NCBI GenBank assembly: GCA_002353295.1
Contig: DEJG01000026.1
Coordinates: 349,569 to 413,568 of the forward strand
Direction: 5' to 3'
DNA from: Prevotella sp. UBA2754
GTDB taxonomy: Bacteria; Bacteroidota; Bacteroidia; Bacteroidales; Bacteroidaceae
Length of the DNA: 64,000 nt
Part shown: positions 37,234 to 46,001 of the stretch, piece by piece
Layout of the letters: the number at the start of each line of letters is the position of its first letter
Numbering within the stretch: the stretch's first letter is position 1
Translations under genes and position numbers: made by a program
Notes under the pieces: generated by a model
Database searches by the model: none
Seen by the model: the letters and a program-made list of their open reading frames with translations, nothing else
Told to the model about the DNA's origin: nothing

Positions 37234-39076
37234 AATCTATTTCGTGATCTAATTTCGATATAAAATCATCGAATACTTCTTGTTCTACATCGCCCATCGC
37301 AAACTCTTTCTCGGCATCTTTACGGATTTCAGCAATCCAGGCACGGCGGGCACGCACATAGTCTTCGCGGATGCGTTGCATTGCCTGTTCGCTCAGTTCT
37401 TCCAGTCCGTAGTAGTCGAGAATCATGCGGTAGGTCCATGTCCATTGGTATTCGCGGTAGTTTGAATCAATGTCTTTGAAACGGTTCAGGATTTCTTTCA
37501 CACTCTCGATGTTGCCATTCTTGATATCTTCTATCAGACGTTGCTCCTCCGTGGCAGGCAGCAGCAGACCGCTTAAGTCTACCCAGTCGCCCTCGCCAAT
37601 GGTAGATTGTGGCTTGCCCAGGAAACCTCCTTTGATAGCACGTTTCAGTACTGCACCCATATAGATGCGTAAGGCGATATCATAGTATTTGATACCTTTT
37701 TTCAGTGACGAGGCATTAATGATATATTCCTGGAAATTATATGACGATACATTCTTACCACCTGCCTGACGCAGATTTTCCAGAATCTTCTTGCCTTGAA
37801 CAATCTCGCCTACAGTAAAGGGTGATAGCCAGTCGAAGTTGATGATACTCTTGCGACTGGATGGAGCACGGCGGTCGCGCTTAGGCCATTTCTTGATGTC
37901 GCGATAGAGGCCGACGGTGGTGATGTTGCGGCCAGGTACGATATACATCGTTTCGCCATAAGCCAATAAGTAGGCAAAGGGCAGACAACGCATGTCGGGG
38001 TGGTTCATCAGTTTGCCGAAGCAGACGGAGAAAGCGCCAATCTTGGCAGGCATCAGCACGTAGGCACCTGATGCCGTTTTTGATCCACGTTCCAGCGTTC
38101 CATAGTGCATAGGTCCCATCTTATAGGCGTGGTTCGAGAAATTGGTGTTTGAACCGGCATTGTAGAATGAGAACTCACCACCAATCAGCAGACTCGACTT
38201 GTGGTGCGATGCTGAGAAAGGTCCGCAGAAAGCTGCACAGGCCTCACCATTCGCCATGAATGAGTTGGCAAAGAATACGCTGGCCTCAGCAGTGAAGCCG
38301 TTAGTAATCTGACAGGCCTCGCCCACGAAGCACTCCTGCATCTTCACCGAGTTGGTAATGGAACAGCCATTGGAAATGATAGAGTTTTCGCAGATGACAC
38401 CTGTGCCGATATATACCGATGCATCTTTCGACGACAGGATGGTGCAGTCGCTCAGACGGGCAGCACCGTTGATTTCGCAATCGTCCTTAACGACGGTATT
38501 GGTAATCTCCTTGGTGTTGATAATCTTCACACCATTTCCTATCGTTCCTCGTTCTGGCTGTGTGAAACGTATCTCTTCGTTCACCAGTCGGGTAATATTA
38601 TCGCGTAGCGTCTTGTCTTTGAAATACTTGACCATCAAGGCTGCCAACTGCGAGTTCAGATCGTGGAACAGAATGACATTGCCATCGCCCATTTCGTTGA
38701 GCACGCTCACCAAGTGACCTTCGCCATAGGTGGCACCCTCCGTTGTTTCCATCGTCGATATGTTAGAGATGTAACAGTCGTCGCCGATGTTATAGTTGTT
38801 AATGAAATTGCCGATTTTCTCTATCAGACAGTCGTTGCCCACCGTGACATTGCGCAAGGTCGCATCGTTGATGCCTGCGTGTTTGGTAAAGCCTTTCGTC
38901 ACTTCAACCTGCTTGTCGAATGAGCCCAAACGTATATCGCCATAGAACAATACACGGTGGAATCCATAGGGGCGGAAGTTCTCGGCTACCAGCACCCTGC
39001 TCCAGTCTTCTGCCCAACAGCTATTACGCTCGAGCACCTCAATTTCATCTTGTGTCAGTTGTCTGTAATCTCTCAT
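37223..39076 (-). CDS. DUF4954 protein with a left-handed beta-helix
   Basis: A 617-aa protein of the DUF4954 family, found mainly in Bacteroidota. The N-terminal two thirds contain many hexapeptide-type turns (for example VGNDCLIEKIGNF, NYNIGDDCYISN, ISNGCSITNSVKM and FANSFMANGEACAAF), as in left-handed beta-helix acyltransferases and sugar nucleotidyltransferases. The substrate is unknown. It has no signal peptide. It is packed between hflX (20 bp) and the M16 gene (11-bp overlap). Confidence 0.85.
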   Translation of the reverse strand: MRDYRQLTQDEIEVLERNSCWAEDWSRVLVAENFRPYGFHRVLFYGDIRLGSFDKQVEVTKGFTKHAGINDATLRNVTVGNDCLIEKIGNFINNYNIGDDCYISNISTMETTEGATYGEGHLVSVLNEMGDGNVILFHDLNSQLAALMVKYFKDKTLRDNITRLVNEEIRFTQPERGTIGNGVKIINTKEITNTVVKDDCEINGAARLSDCTILSSKDASVYIGTGVICENSIISNGCSITNSVKMQECFVGEACQITNGFTAEASVFFANSFMANGEACAAFCGPFSASHHKSSLLIGGEFSFYNAGSNTNFSNHAYKMGPMHYGTLERGSKTASGAYVLMPAKIGAFSVCFGKLMNHPDMRCLPFAYLLAYGETMYIVPGRNITTVGLYRDIKKWPKRDRRAPSSRKSIINFDWLSPFTVGEIVQGKKILENLRQAGGKNVSSYNFQEYIINASSLKKGIKYYDIALRIYMGAVLKRAIKGGFLGKPQSTIGEGDWVDLSGLLLPATEEQRLIEDIKNGNIESVKEILNRFKDIDSNYREYQWTWTYRMILDYYGLEELSEQAMQRIREDYVRARRAWIAEIRKDAEKEFAMGDVEQEVFDDFISKLDHEIDYED

Positions 39077-39096
39077 AAGTATTTCGTGTAAATAAG

Positions 39097-40383
39097 TTAT
39101 TCTTCTACTACGTCGTATAGAAAGTCGTTATATGGATATTTCTGTACATGCAGTTCACGCACCTTCTTGTAGAGCACTTCGCGCAGTTCGTCAATGTTCT
39201 CCTTCTTCTTGGCTGAGATGAAGAGTGGGGCAATCGGCGTCCATTTCTCATTTCTCATTTCTAATTTCTCATTTACTTTTGCCATCCACGTCCGCTTCAA
39301 GTCCTCCAATGAAATATTCTCTTTGGTAGGTGGCGTTAGGTCGTCCTCGTCCTGTGGTGTCCATGTATAGGCATCAATCTTGTTGAATACCAGCATCGAA
39401 GGTTTATCGGCACACCCCAGGTCGGCCAGCGTTTTCTCTACCACGTTGATTTGTTCTTCGAAGTCTGGGTGCGAAATATCCACCACATGTACCAGCAGGT
39501 CGGCCTCGCGCACCTCATCCAGTGTCGATTTGAACGAATCCACCAAGTCAGTAGGCAGTTTCCTGATGAAACCAACCGTATCAGCCAGCAGGAAAGGCAG
39601 GTTGTCAATCACCATCTTACGGACAGTTGTGTCCAGTGTGGCAAAGAGTTTGTTTTCTGCGAAAACGTCACTTTTGCTCAGCAGGTTCATCATGGTTGAT
39701 TTTCCTACATTGGTATAGCCCACCAAAGCCACACGAATCAGTCGCCCGCGGTTCTTCCTCTGGGTCGTCTTCTGCTTGTCGATTTCCACCAAGCGCTCTT
39801 TCAGCAGCGTGATGCGATGCAGAATGATACGACGGTCCATCTCCAACTGCGTTTCACCGGGTCCGCGAAGTCCTACCGAGCCCTTTCCACCGCCACTTCC
39901 AGAACCGCCGCCCTGGCGTTCCAGGTGGGTCCACAGACGTTGCAGACGGGGAAGCATATAGCGATACTGGGCCAGTTCAACCTGAGTTTTGGCTTCAGCA
40001 GTTTGGGCACGCATGGCAAAGATGTCGAGGATGAGTGATGTGCGATCCAGAATCTTCACCTTCAGCTCGGCCTCGATATTGCGTATCTGTTTGGCTGTGA
40101 GTTCATCATCGAAAATGACCATACCCACAGGCTCATCCAGGTCTTCCTGTTCTATGATATATTTTTTTATCTCTTCGAGTTTACCCTTACCGACATACGT
40201 CACCTGACTCGGCCCCTGTACTTTCTGCGTGAATCGCTTCACAGTCACAGCACCAGCCGTGTCAGCCAAAAATTCCAACTCGTCGAGATACTCCTTTGTC
40301 TTAGCCTCGTCTTGTTGCTGGGTAATCAATCCTACCAGTACAGCGGTCTCGGCTTTGACCTCGGAAATCACAAATTCTTTCAT
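39097..40383 (-). CDS. hflX: Ribosome-associated GTPase HflX
   Basis: HflX splits stalled or heat-damaged ribosomes. The 428-aa protein has the N-terminal HflX domain, a glycine-rich linker (GGGSGSGGGKGSVGLRGPGE) and the GTPase core with GYTNVGKST (G1), DTVGFIRKLPTDLV (G3) and NKIDAY (G4). A low-complexity insertion VNEKLEMRNEKW lies between a TWMAK and the PLFISAKKKENI motifs, encoded by an AAATGAG heptamer repeat at 39241-39277. It heads a long minus-strand gene run and is transcribed from the divergent promoter with nagB. Confidence 0.95.
   Translation of the reverse strand: MKEFVISEVKAETAVLVGLITQQQDEAKTKEYLDELEFLADTAGAVTVKRFTQKVQGPSQVTYVGKGKLEEIKKYIIEQEDLDEPVGMVIFDDELTAKQIRNIEAELKVKILDRTSLILDIFAMRAQTAEAKTQVELAQYRYMLPRLQRLWTHLERQGGGSGSGGGKGSVGLRGPGETQLEMDRRIILHRITLLKERLVEIDKQKTTQRKNRGRLIRVALVGYTNVGKSTMMNLLSKSDVFAENKLFATLDTTVRKMVIDNLPFLLADTVGFIRKLPTDLVDSFKSTLDEVREADLLVHVVDISHPDFEEQINVVEKTLADLGCADKPSMLVFNKIDAYTWTPQDEDDLTPPTKENISLEDLKRTWMAKVNEKLEMRNEKWTPIAPLFISAKKKENIDELREVLYKKVRELHVQKYPYNDFLYDVVEE
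39241..39277 (-). repeat. AAATGAG heptamer repeat inside hflX
   Basis: On the coding strand the 7-mer AAATGAG is repeated, with one copy changed to AAATTAG and the last copy ending in TGG. In this orientation a perfect repeat would contain TGA in frame. Both in-frame positions are altered here (TTA and TGG), so the gene stays open. Confidence 0.8.
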
Positions 40384-40402
40384 ACCTTATAAATATTAGG
40401 TG

Positions 40403-40460
40403 CAAAGATACAATTTTTTTAGGTAATCCGTATATTTTTCTGAATAAATTGTTAACTTTG
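40403..40460. promoter_or_regulatory. Divergent promoters for hflX (-) and nagB (+)
   Basis: TATCTTTG reads leftward at 40403-40410 and TAACTTTG reads rightward at 40453-40460, both TAnnTTTG elements. The rightward one is 35 bp before the nagB ATG. Confidence 0.75.
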
Positions 40461-40495
40461 CAGACGAAACAGACACAACTTAACAATTTAAACTT

Positions 40496-41290
40496 ATGAG
40501 AGTAATTATTGAAACCAATTATCAGAAGATGTCGCAATGGGCTGCTGAACACGTCATTGAACGTATCAATGCGTTCCAGCCAACCAAAGAGAAACCGTTT
40601 GTTTTAGGTCTGCCCACGGGATCGTCGCCAGAAGGAATGTATGCATGCCTTGTAAAAGCCAACAAGGAAGGACGCGTATCGTTCAAGAATGTGCTGACGT
40701 TTAATATGGACGAGTATGTCAATCTGCCTGAGGATCACCCCGAGAGCTACCACTCTTTCATGGCTCGCAATCTGTTCGACCATATCGACTGCCCCAAGGA
40801 GAATATCCATATTCTGAATGGTAATGCCAAAGACTTGGCTGCTGAGTGTGCTCATTATGAGCAGATGATTCAAGAGGCAGGAGGTATTGATCTCTTTATC
40901 GGAGGTATCGGACCTGACGGTCATATCGCTTTCAATGAGCCCTATTCAAGTCTGACCTCTCGTACGCGTGTGAAGACTTTGACCACTGATACCATCATTG
41001 CTAACTCACGTTTCTTTGACAATGATGTCAACAAGGTTCCCAAATTGGCATTGACCGTTGGTGTAGGTACGGTGATGGATGCTCGCGAGGTGATGATTTT
41101 GGTGAATGGCCACCACAAGGCTCGTGCCTTGAAAGCAGCCATTGAGGGCGCCGTAACCCATGAGTGGACCATCTCTGCCCTCCAGATGCACCAGCATGGT
41201 ATCATTGTGGCAGACGAACCCGCAACTGATGAGTTGAAGGTTGCAACTTACAAATATTTCAAGGATATAGAGAAAGACAATTTGCTCTAA
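40496..41290 (+). CDS. nagB: Glucosamine-6-phosphate deaminase
   Basis: NagB converts glucosamine-6-phosphate to fructose-6-phosphate and ammonia, the entry of amino sugars into glycolysis. The 264-aa protein matches the family: LPTGSSPEGMY, FNMDEYVNL with the catalytic aspartate region, GGIGPDGHIAFNEP with the catalytic histidine, and SALQMHQHGIIVAD. It is transcribed alone and converges with a histidine kinase gene. Confidence 0.97.
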   Translation: MRVIIETNYQKMSQWAAEHVIERINAFQPTKEKPFVLGLPTGSSPEGMYACLVKANKEGRVSFKNVLTFNMDEYVNLPEDHPESYHSFMARNLFDHIDCPKENIHILNGNAKDLAAECAHYEQMIQEAGGIDLFIGGIGPDGHIAFNEPYSSLTSRTRVKTLTTDTIIANSRFFDNDVNKVPKLALTVGVGTVMDAREVMILVNGHHKARALKAAIEGAVTHEWTISALQMHQHGIIVADEPATDELKVATYKYFKDIEKDNLL

Positions 41291-41293
41291 TAG

Positions 41294-42214
41294 TTAACCC
41301 CTCAAGGAGAAATCAAAACGAAGACCTCCTTGAGGGTTATTTTTTACAGTAATTTGTCCATTATGCAGGAGAACTGCGTTTTTTACAATAGCCAATCCTA
41401 AGCCAGTACCACCGATTTGACGGCTACGACTTTTGTCAATTCGATAGAATCGTTCGAAGAGTCGTGGAAGATGTTCTGGTGGTATTCCAATACCATTGTC
41501 ACTGAAGGTGAAGTGCCAGCCGTTATCTTCGCGCTCGGTAGTAAGTTCAATCGTTGTTCCTATGCCTGCATAGTTGATTGCATTGTCCGTCAGATTACGA
41601 AAGATACTGTAGAGTAACTGCCAGTTTCCCTGTATACAGATGTCTTGAGGCAGACAATTTTTGAAAGTCATCTGTTTCTTTGCCAGTGCCTGTTCTGATT
41701 CAAGAATCAAATCAGCAACCATCACAGAAAGGTCCACACGTTCACGTTTCATTAAATCAGGAGCATAGTCTATCTTGTTGAGTATGGATAGGTCCTGAAG
41801 CAGGGCAGAAAGCCGTTTGGCTTGGATATTGGTGCGTGTGATAAATTGCTCGCGTGTTTGTTCGTCAATATCAGGGTTTTCGAGAATGGTATCGGTATAC
41901 CCCAGTATACTGGCAACAGGTGTCTTCAGTTCATGGGAAATATTTTGTGTCAGTTCACGGCGCATTTGGTTTTGTTTCCTTAGTTGCTCGCGGGAGATAC
42001 GTTCGTCCATCTTTCGGGCATAGCGCAGCAGGAGGAGACCTAGCCCTGTCATAACAATGAGGGAAAAGAATAACAGATGCCAGTCGCTGGCTTCTCCCAG
42101 TGGCATGTTGTTCTTGCGGTCGTAGTCTTCAAAGATAATGAAAATGGTAGCATAGATGGTGAAAATGACCATAACGCTTATCCACATCTTGCTTCCTTCA
42201 CTCCATTTCTTCAT
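41294..42214 (-). CDS. PhoR-like sensor histidine kinase
   Basis: A 306-aa membrane sensor kinase. Two membrane helices (about 11-28 and 47-64) enclose a periplasmic loop of only about 20 residues. The phospho-acceptor histidine is H94 in SHELKTP. The HATPase domain shows DNAINYA (N box), DNGIGIPPEHL (G1) and GGTGLGLAIVKN (G2). It follows its response regulator by 3 bp. The gene end is unusual: the last codons overlap a strong hairpin at 41299-41336, which can end transcription from both sides. Confidence 0.92.
   Translation of the reverse strand: MKKWSEGSKMWISVMVIFTIYATIFIIFEDYDRKNNMPLGEASDWHLLFFSLIVMTGLGLLLLRYARKMDERISREQLRKQNQMRRELTQNISHELKTPVASILGYTDTILENPDIDEQTREQFITRTNIQAKRLSALLQDLSILNKIDYAPDLMKRERVDLSVMVADLILESEQALAKKQMTFKNCLPQDICIQGNWQLLYSIFRNLTDNAINYAGIGTTIELTTEREDNGWHFTFSDNGIGIPPEHLPRLFERFYRIDKSRSRQIGGTGLGLAIVKNAVLLHNGQITVKNNPQGGLRFDFSLRG
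41299..41346. terminator. Terminator shared by nagB and the kinase gene, inside the kinase coding end
   Basis: CCCTCAAGGAG (41299-41309) pairs perfectly with CTCCTTGAGGG (41326-41336), followed by TTATTTTTTA rightward. The structure lies within the last codons of the minus-strand kinase gene. Confidence 0.85.
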
Positions 42215-42217
42215 AAA

Positions 42218-42919
42218 TCAACTTTTAGATGTTGGCTCAAAGTAATAACCATATCCGTGACGTGCCACAATGTGCGTGGCATAGAAACCTAGTTTCTTAC
42301 GGAGTCGGGTAATGTTCACATCCACCGTACGGTTAGTGACGATAACATCTTTGGGCCATACCTGCTCCAATAATTGCTCTCGTGTAAAAATCTGTCCGCG
42401 ATGTATCAATAAAATTCTCAGTAATTCGTACTCGGTCTTGGTGAGTGAGATGTTCCGACCGTTCATTGTTACTGTTTTTCGCTCATCATCGATAACCAGT
42501 CCTTCGAATCTGAAGCAATCCTCCGTTTGTAGTGGCGTGTGAACACTTCTCTTGAGTACAGCCTTCACGCGAGCCAATACTTCCCGCACAGAGAAAGGTT
42601 TAGTGACATAGTCATCGGCACCTATGCCAAATCCGGACAACGTGTCATCTTCCGTATTTTTAGCAGTGAGAAAGATAATTGGGATGTGAGCCGTCTGTGC
42701 ATTACCCCTGATTTGTTCAGCCAATTCAAATCCCGACATACCTGGCATCATGACGTCTAATAGCATCAAGTCGTAAGTTTGCCCTTTTGCTATTTTTTGC
42801 AAAGCCTCCTCAGCAGAATAGGCAATATCTCCTTGAAAGCCTGCCGCTTTCAAATTAAAGAGTAGTATCTCACAGAGATCCTCTTCGTCGTCTACTACTA
42901 AAATGCGTTTTGCTTTCAT
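42218..42919 (-). CDS. OmpR/PhoB-family response regulator
   Basis: A 233-aa regulator with an N-terminal receiver domain (acidic pocket DDEED at 10-14, phospho-accepting D55 in LLLDVMMPGM, conserved lysine in TKPFSVREVL) and a C-terminal winged-helix DNA-binding domain (TRTVDVNITRLRKKLG-type recognition helix). Its partner kinase follows after 3 bp. The upstream neighbour is a phosphate cotransporter, so a phosphate-responsive role is plausible but unproven. Confidence 0.93.
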   Translation of the reverse strand: MKAKRILVVDDEEDLCEILLFNLKAAGFQGDIAYSAEEALQKIAKGQTYDLMLLDVMMPGMSGFELAEQIRGNAQTAHIPIIFLTAKNTEDDTLSGFGIGADDYVTKPFSVREVLARVKAVLKRSVHTPLQTEDCFRFEGLVIDDERKTVTMNGRNISLTKTEYELLRILLIHRGQIFTREQLLEQVWPKDVIVTNRTVDVNITRLRKKLGFYATHIVARHGYGYYFEPTSKS

Positions 42920-42927
42920 ACCGACTG

Positions 42928-42935
42928 CAAAGATA
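42928..42935 (-). promoter_or_regulatory. -7 element immediately upstream of the response regulator
   Basis: TATCTTTG reads leftward and ends only 8 bp before the start codon, so the transcript would have almost no leader. Confidence 0.6.
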
Positions 42936-42961
42936 CAAAGATTTTGATAAAAAAGAACAAA

Positions 42962-44644
42962 TTAAAGTCCAAATCTTGCTTGTACTACATTAACGACATA
43001 GTCACCAAGTTTCTCACATTCATTGATGAAGTCAGAAAAGATGGTACCGGTGGAATAATCGTATTCTCTTTCGTTGACTGCCCGGATGTTGTCCGATTTC
43101 AATCGTTGACGCATTTGGTTGATATCGTTTTCAATGCGGTAGGTGTCATGGATATCATGTTCTTTGGCATGTCCGTTCATGACAATGTTCATTTGGGTAA
43201 GAGCATCGTCCGTGAGTGCCATCATAGCCCGAATCTTGTTGTATAAGGTTGGGGTAAAGTCAAGGCCGGATTCCAGACGACGATTCAATGTCCTTGACAT
43301 GTTGTAGCAAGCATCTCCAATAGACTCCAATTCACTGATTTCTCGTAACATCTGTCGTACCTTAGTTTTTGTGATGTCACTCAGATGGTTGTCGCTGACT
43401 TGTTCCAAATAGCGGGCAATCTCCATCTCCATCCTGTCTGTATAGTCTTCTTGGTTGGCTATCTGAGTAAATAGCTGGTGGAACTTTTCTTCGTCCTTTT
43501 CTTCGAGTAGCTGACGTACCATACCAAACATTTGTTGTACGCGCTCAGAGAAATGCCCTGTTTCTTTTTGGGCCTGAAGTACAGAGATTTCTGGAGTTTG
43601 AACAAGATTAGCTTGTATGTATCGCAACTTGAATTCTTCCAGTTGGGGCTGTGGACTCTCTGGTAACAGCCAGCATACAACTCGTTCCATTTGTGGAATA
43701 AATCCTATGAGGATAGCTGTGTTGGTAACATTGAAGCAAGTATGGAATGTGGCAAGAACAACAGGAAGCAATGTGGCCTGACCTCCATGCTGTGGGTCAT
43801 AGCCTACAAGCTGGCATACCAGGTCTACAAAGGGATAGAAAACACAGAGTACCCAGATGACACCGAATACGTTGAAAACGAGGTGAGCCAGTGCGGCTCG
43901 TCGTGCTTGGGTATTAGCCCCCAACGCAGCAAGATTAGCCGTAGCTGTCGTACCGATATTCTCACCCATCACCAGGGCGATTCCTAAATAGATGGGCAGA
44001 ACTCCTGTTGAACATAGAAGGATTGTGATAGCCATCACAGCAGCAGACGACTGCACAATACATGTGATGACAGTACCGATAGCCAAAAAAGCCAGTATAG
44101 TCCAATAACTGCCTGTGTCAAAAGAGGCGAAAAAATCGACTACCGATTGGTTGTGAGCTAAATCCAGTTCCTTACCAGCAGTACTTAGCATTACCAGCGA
44201 GAGGAACATGAAAGCTATACCAAACAGGAAGTCACCAAGGAACCGGTGTTGTTTTTTATAAATCAGAATCATGCCTATGAAGAAGGCAGGGAAAACCACA
44301 TTGGTCAAATCGACGTTATAACCCAGTGACATGATCCATGCTGTGAGTGTGGTTCCGATGTTGGCACCCATAATCACAGAAATGGCCTGCCCGAGTGTGA
44401 GCAGGCCTGCAGAGACAAATGATACAGTCATCACCGTTGTTGCTGATGATGATTGTACGGCACTAGTTATAAATGCACCTGTCAGCATACCCGTCAGCCG
44501 ATTGGTTGTCATTTTGCCCAGAATGTGTCGCAGTTGAGGACCTGCCATTTTCTGCAAGGCATCACTCATCATGCGCATGCCATAAATGAGCAATCCAAGG
44601 GCTCCAAGTAGCTTTAGGCCAATCATGAAATAATCTTGCGTCAT
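42962..44644 (-). CDS. Na/Pi cotransporter family protein with PhoU-like tail
   Basis: A 560-aa protein of the NptA/SLC34-like family. The N-terminal 320 residues form the membrane domain with two repeated QSSSATT-type segments (AVQSSSATTVMTVS near 64 and CIVQSSAAVMAITI near 200), the substrate-binding QSSS motifs. The C-terminal 200 residues are helical and PhoU-like (EISELESIGDACYNMSRTL). Such proteins take up phosphate using a sodium gradient. It is upstream of the PhoR/PhoB-like pair, with a separate promoter for the pair in the 42-bp gap. Confidence 0.9.
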   Translation of the reverse strand: MTQDYFMIGLKLLGALGLLIYGMRMMSDALQKMAGPQLRHILGKMTTNRLTGMLTGAFITSAVQSSSATTVMTVSFVSAGLLTLGQAISVIMGANIGTTLTAWIMSLGYNVDLTNVVFPAFFIGMILIYKKQHRFLGDFLFGIAFMFLSLVMLSTAGKELDLAHNQSVVDFFASFDTGSYWTILAFLAIGTVITCIVQSSAAVMAITILLCSTGVLPIYLGIALVMGENIGTTATANLAALGANTQARRAALAHLVFNVFGVIWVLCVFYPFVDLVCQLVGYDPQHGGQATLLPVVLATFHTCFNVTNTAILIGFIPQMERVVCWLLPESPQPQLEEFKLRYIQANLVQTPEISVLQAQKETGHFSERVQQMFGMVRQLLEEKDEEKFHQLFTQIANQEDYTDRMEMEIARYLEQVSDNHLSDITKTKVRQMLREISELESIGDACYNMSRTLNRRLESGLDFTPTLYNKIRAMMALTDDALTQMNIVMNGHAKEHDIHDTYRIENDINQMRQRLKSDNIRAVNEREYDYSTGTIFSDFINECEKLGDYVVNVVQARFGL

Positions 44645-44663
44645 ATAATCTTTATTTTTGACG

Positions 44664-44671
44664 CAAAATTA
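44664..44671 (-). promoter_or_regulatory. -7 element for the Na/Pi cotransporter gene
   Basis: TAATTTTG reads leftward, about 19 bp before the start codon at 44644. Confidence 0.65.
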
Positions 44672-44692
44672 CAAAGAATGCTTTTGTGTTAC

Positions 44693-44749
44693 AAAAAAAG
44701 AAAGTTACAATACCATTACAACAATCAAGTGTAACAGTATTGTAACTTT
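44693..44749 (-). terminator. Terminator after lpd at the end of the glycine cleavage operon
   Basis: Perfect 13-bp arms at 44701-44713 and 44737-44749 are followed, on the minus strand, by CTTTTTTTG. It begins 7 bp past the lpd stop. The stem is AT-rich and could also be bound by a protein. Confidence 0.75.
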
Positions 44750-44756
44750 TAAAGTC

Positions 44757-46001
44757 TTATCCTGCTGCGCATTTCAGAATTTCACTAAGGGTGGGATGGA
44801 TGTGAATCATGTCGCGAAGCTCGGAGAGGGTAGTGTCCTTGCACATCAGTACGCTGACCTCCTGTATGATGTCGGCAGCATGAGCACCGTAGGCATGACA
44901 GCCCAGAATGCGCTCTTGTCGGTCGGCAAAGAGTTTCAGTATACCCTCAGTCTCGTTCATGGCTTGTGCCTTGCCGTTGGCTCGCCAGAATGATTTCTTG
45001 CAGATGTAGTCAATGCCGTCAGCCTTCAATTGGTCTTCCGAAGGACCTACGCATGCAGCCTCGGGTTCTGTGAAGATGGCTGCCGGCATGATGTCGAAGC
45101 GGATGCCGTCAGCCTTGCCTAAGATATGGTTGACGGCACGGATGGCCTGCATCTCTGCAGCGTGCGCCAACATCTGGCGACCGTTAACATCGCCGATGGC
45201 GTAGAGGGTTGAGGGTTGAGAGTTGAGTGCTGAGTGTTGAAAGTTGTCATTCGTTGGGATGTTGCCCTTAGCATCGAGGGTGATGCCGGCAGCTTCCAGA
45301 TTCAGTCCTTCAGTATTGGCTTTACGGCCTGTTGCCATCAGAATGACGTCTGCATCAATGTCTGCCAGCGACTGTACGGCGGTCTTCATCTTGAACTTAA
45401 TACCTCGTTTCTCCAATAGCTTACGCAAGCGTTTGGCAATATCGCTGTCCAACATGGGCAGGCATTCCTTGAGATATTCGATGACCGTTACCTCGGAGCT
45501 GAAGCGCTGGAAGACGCTGGCGAACTCCATGCCAATGACACCGGCACCGATGATAGCCAGTCGCTTGGGCAACTGCCTCATCTGAAGCAGTTCGGTGGAA
45601 GTGACAAGCCGCGGGTCGTTGATGTCAGGCAGGGGCAGCATCTTGGCACTGCTACCTGTAGCGATGATGATGTTCTTTGCGGTGATACAGTCGCCGCATA
45701 CGCAAACCGTTTGCGCATCCAGAAAGGAGGCGGAGCCACGGACAAGGGTGATATTGGGAGCAGCGAGAATCTGCTCCACACCACTGCGCAGAAGACTGAC
45801 CACCTGCTGTTGGCGCTCAACGGCTTCCTCGAAAGTGGCAGCATGGACATAGGTCTTGGTGGGAATGCACCCACGGTTCAGGCAGGTGCCTCCCACTTCG
45901 TCCTGTTCTATGATAACCACCTGCAAGCCCTGCCTGGCTGCATATTCTGCTGCCCGATATCCGCCAGGACCGGCACCTATGATGATAAGATCAGTATTCA
46001 T
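44757..46001 (-). CDS. lpd: Dihydrolipoamide dehydrogenase (L protein)
   Basis: Lpd reoxidises the lipoyl group of the glycine cleavage H protein using NAD. The 414-aa protein has the FAD-binding GAGPGGYRAAEYA, the redox disulfide GGTCLNRGCIPTK, the NAD-binding GAGVIGMEFASVF, and the C-terminal catalytic HIHPTLSE. It is shorter than most family members (450-475). The heptamer-derived insertion HSALNSQPSTL sits just before YAIGDVNG. The start overlaps the gcvPB stop by four bases, making it the last gene of the glycine cleavage operon. Confidence 0.93.
   Translation of the reverse strand: MNTDLIIIGAGPGGYRAAEYAARQGLQVVIIEQDEVGGTCLNRGCIPTKTYVHAATFEEAVERQQQVVSLLRSGVEQILAAPNITLVRGSASFLDAQTVCVCGDCITAKNIIIATGSSAKMLPLPDINDPRLVTSTELLQMRQLPKRLAIIGAGVIGMEFASVFQRFSSEVTVIEYLKECLPMLDSDIAKRLRKLLEKRGIKFKMKTAVQSLADIDADVILMATGRKANTEGLNLEAAGITLDAKGNIPTNDNFQHSALNSQPSTLYAIGDVNGRQMLAHAAEMQAIRAVNHILGKADGIRFDIMPAAIFTEPEAACVGPSEDQLKADGIDYICKKSFWRANGKAQAMNETEGILKLFADRQERILGCHAYGAHAADIIQEVSVLMCKDTTLSELRDMIHIHPTLSEILKCAAG
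45204..45246 (-). repeat. CTCAACT-type heptamer repeat inside lpd
   Basis: On the plus strand the segment reads as diverged GAGGGTT/GAGAGTT/GAGTGCT units. The coding (minus) strand is therefore the stop-free CTCAACT-like orientation, as in the other genes. Confidence 0.75.
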
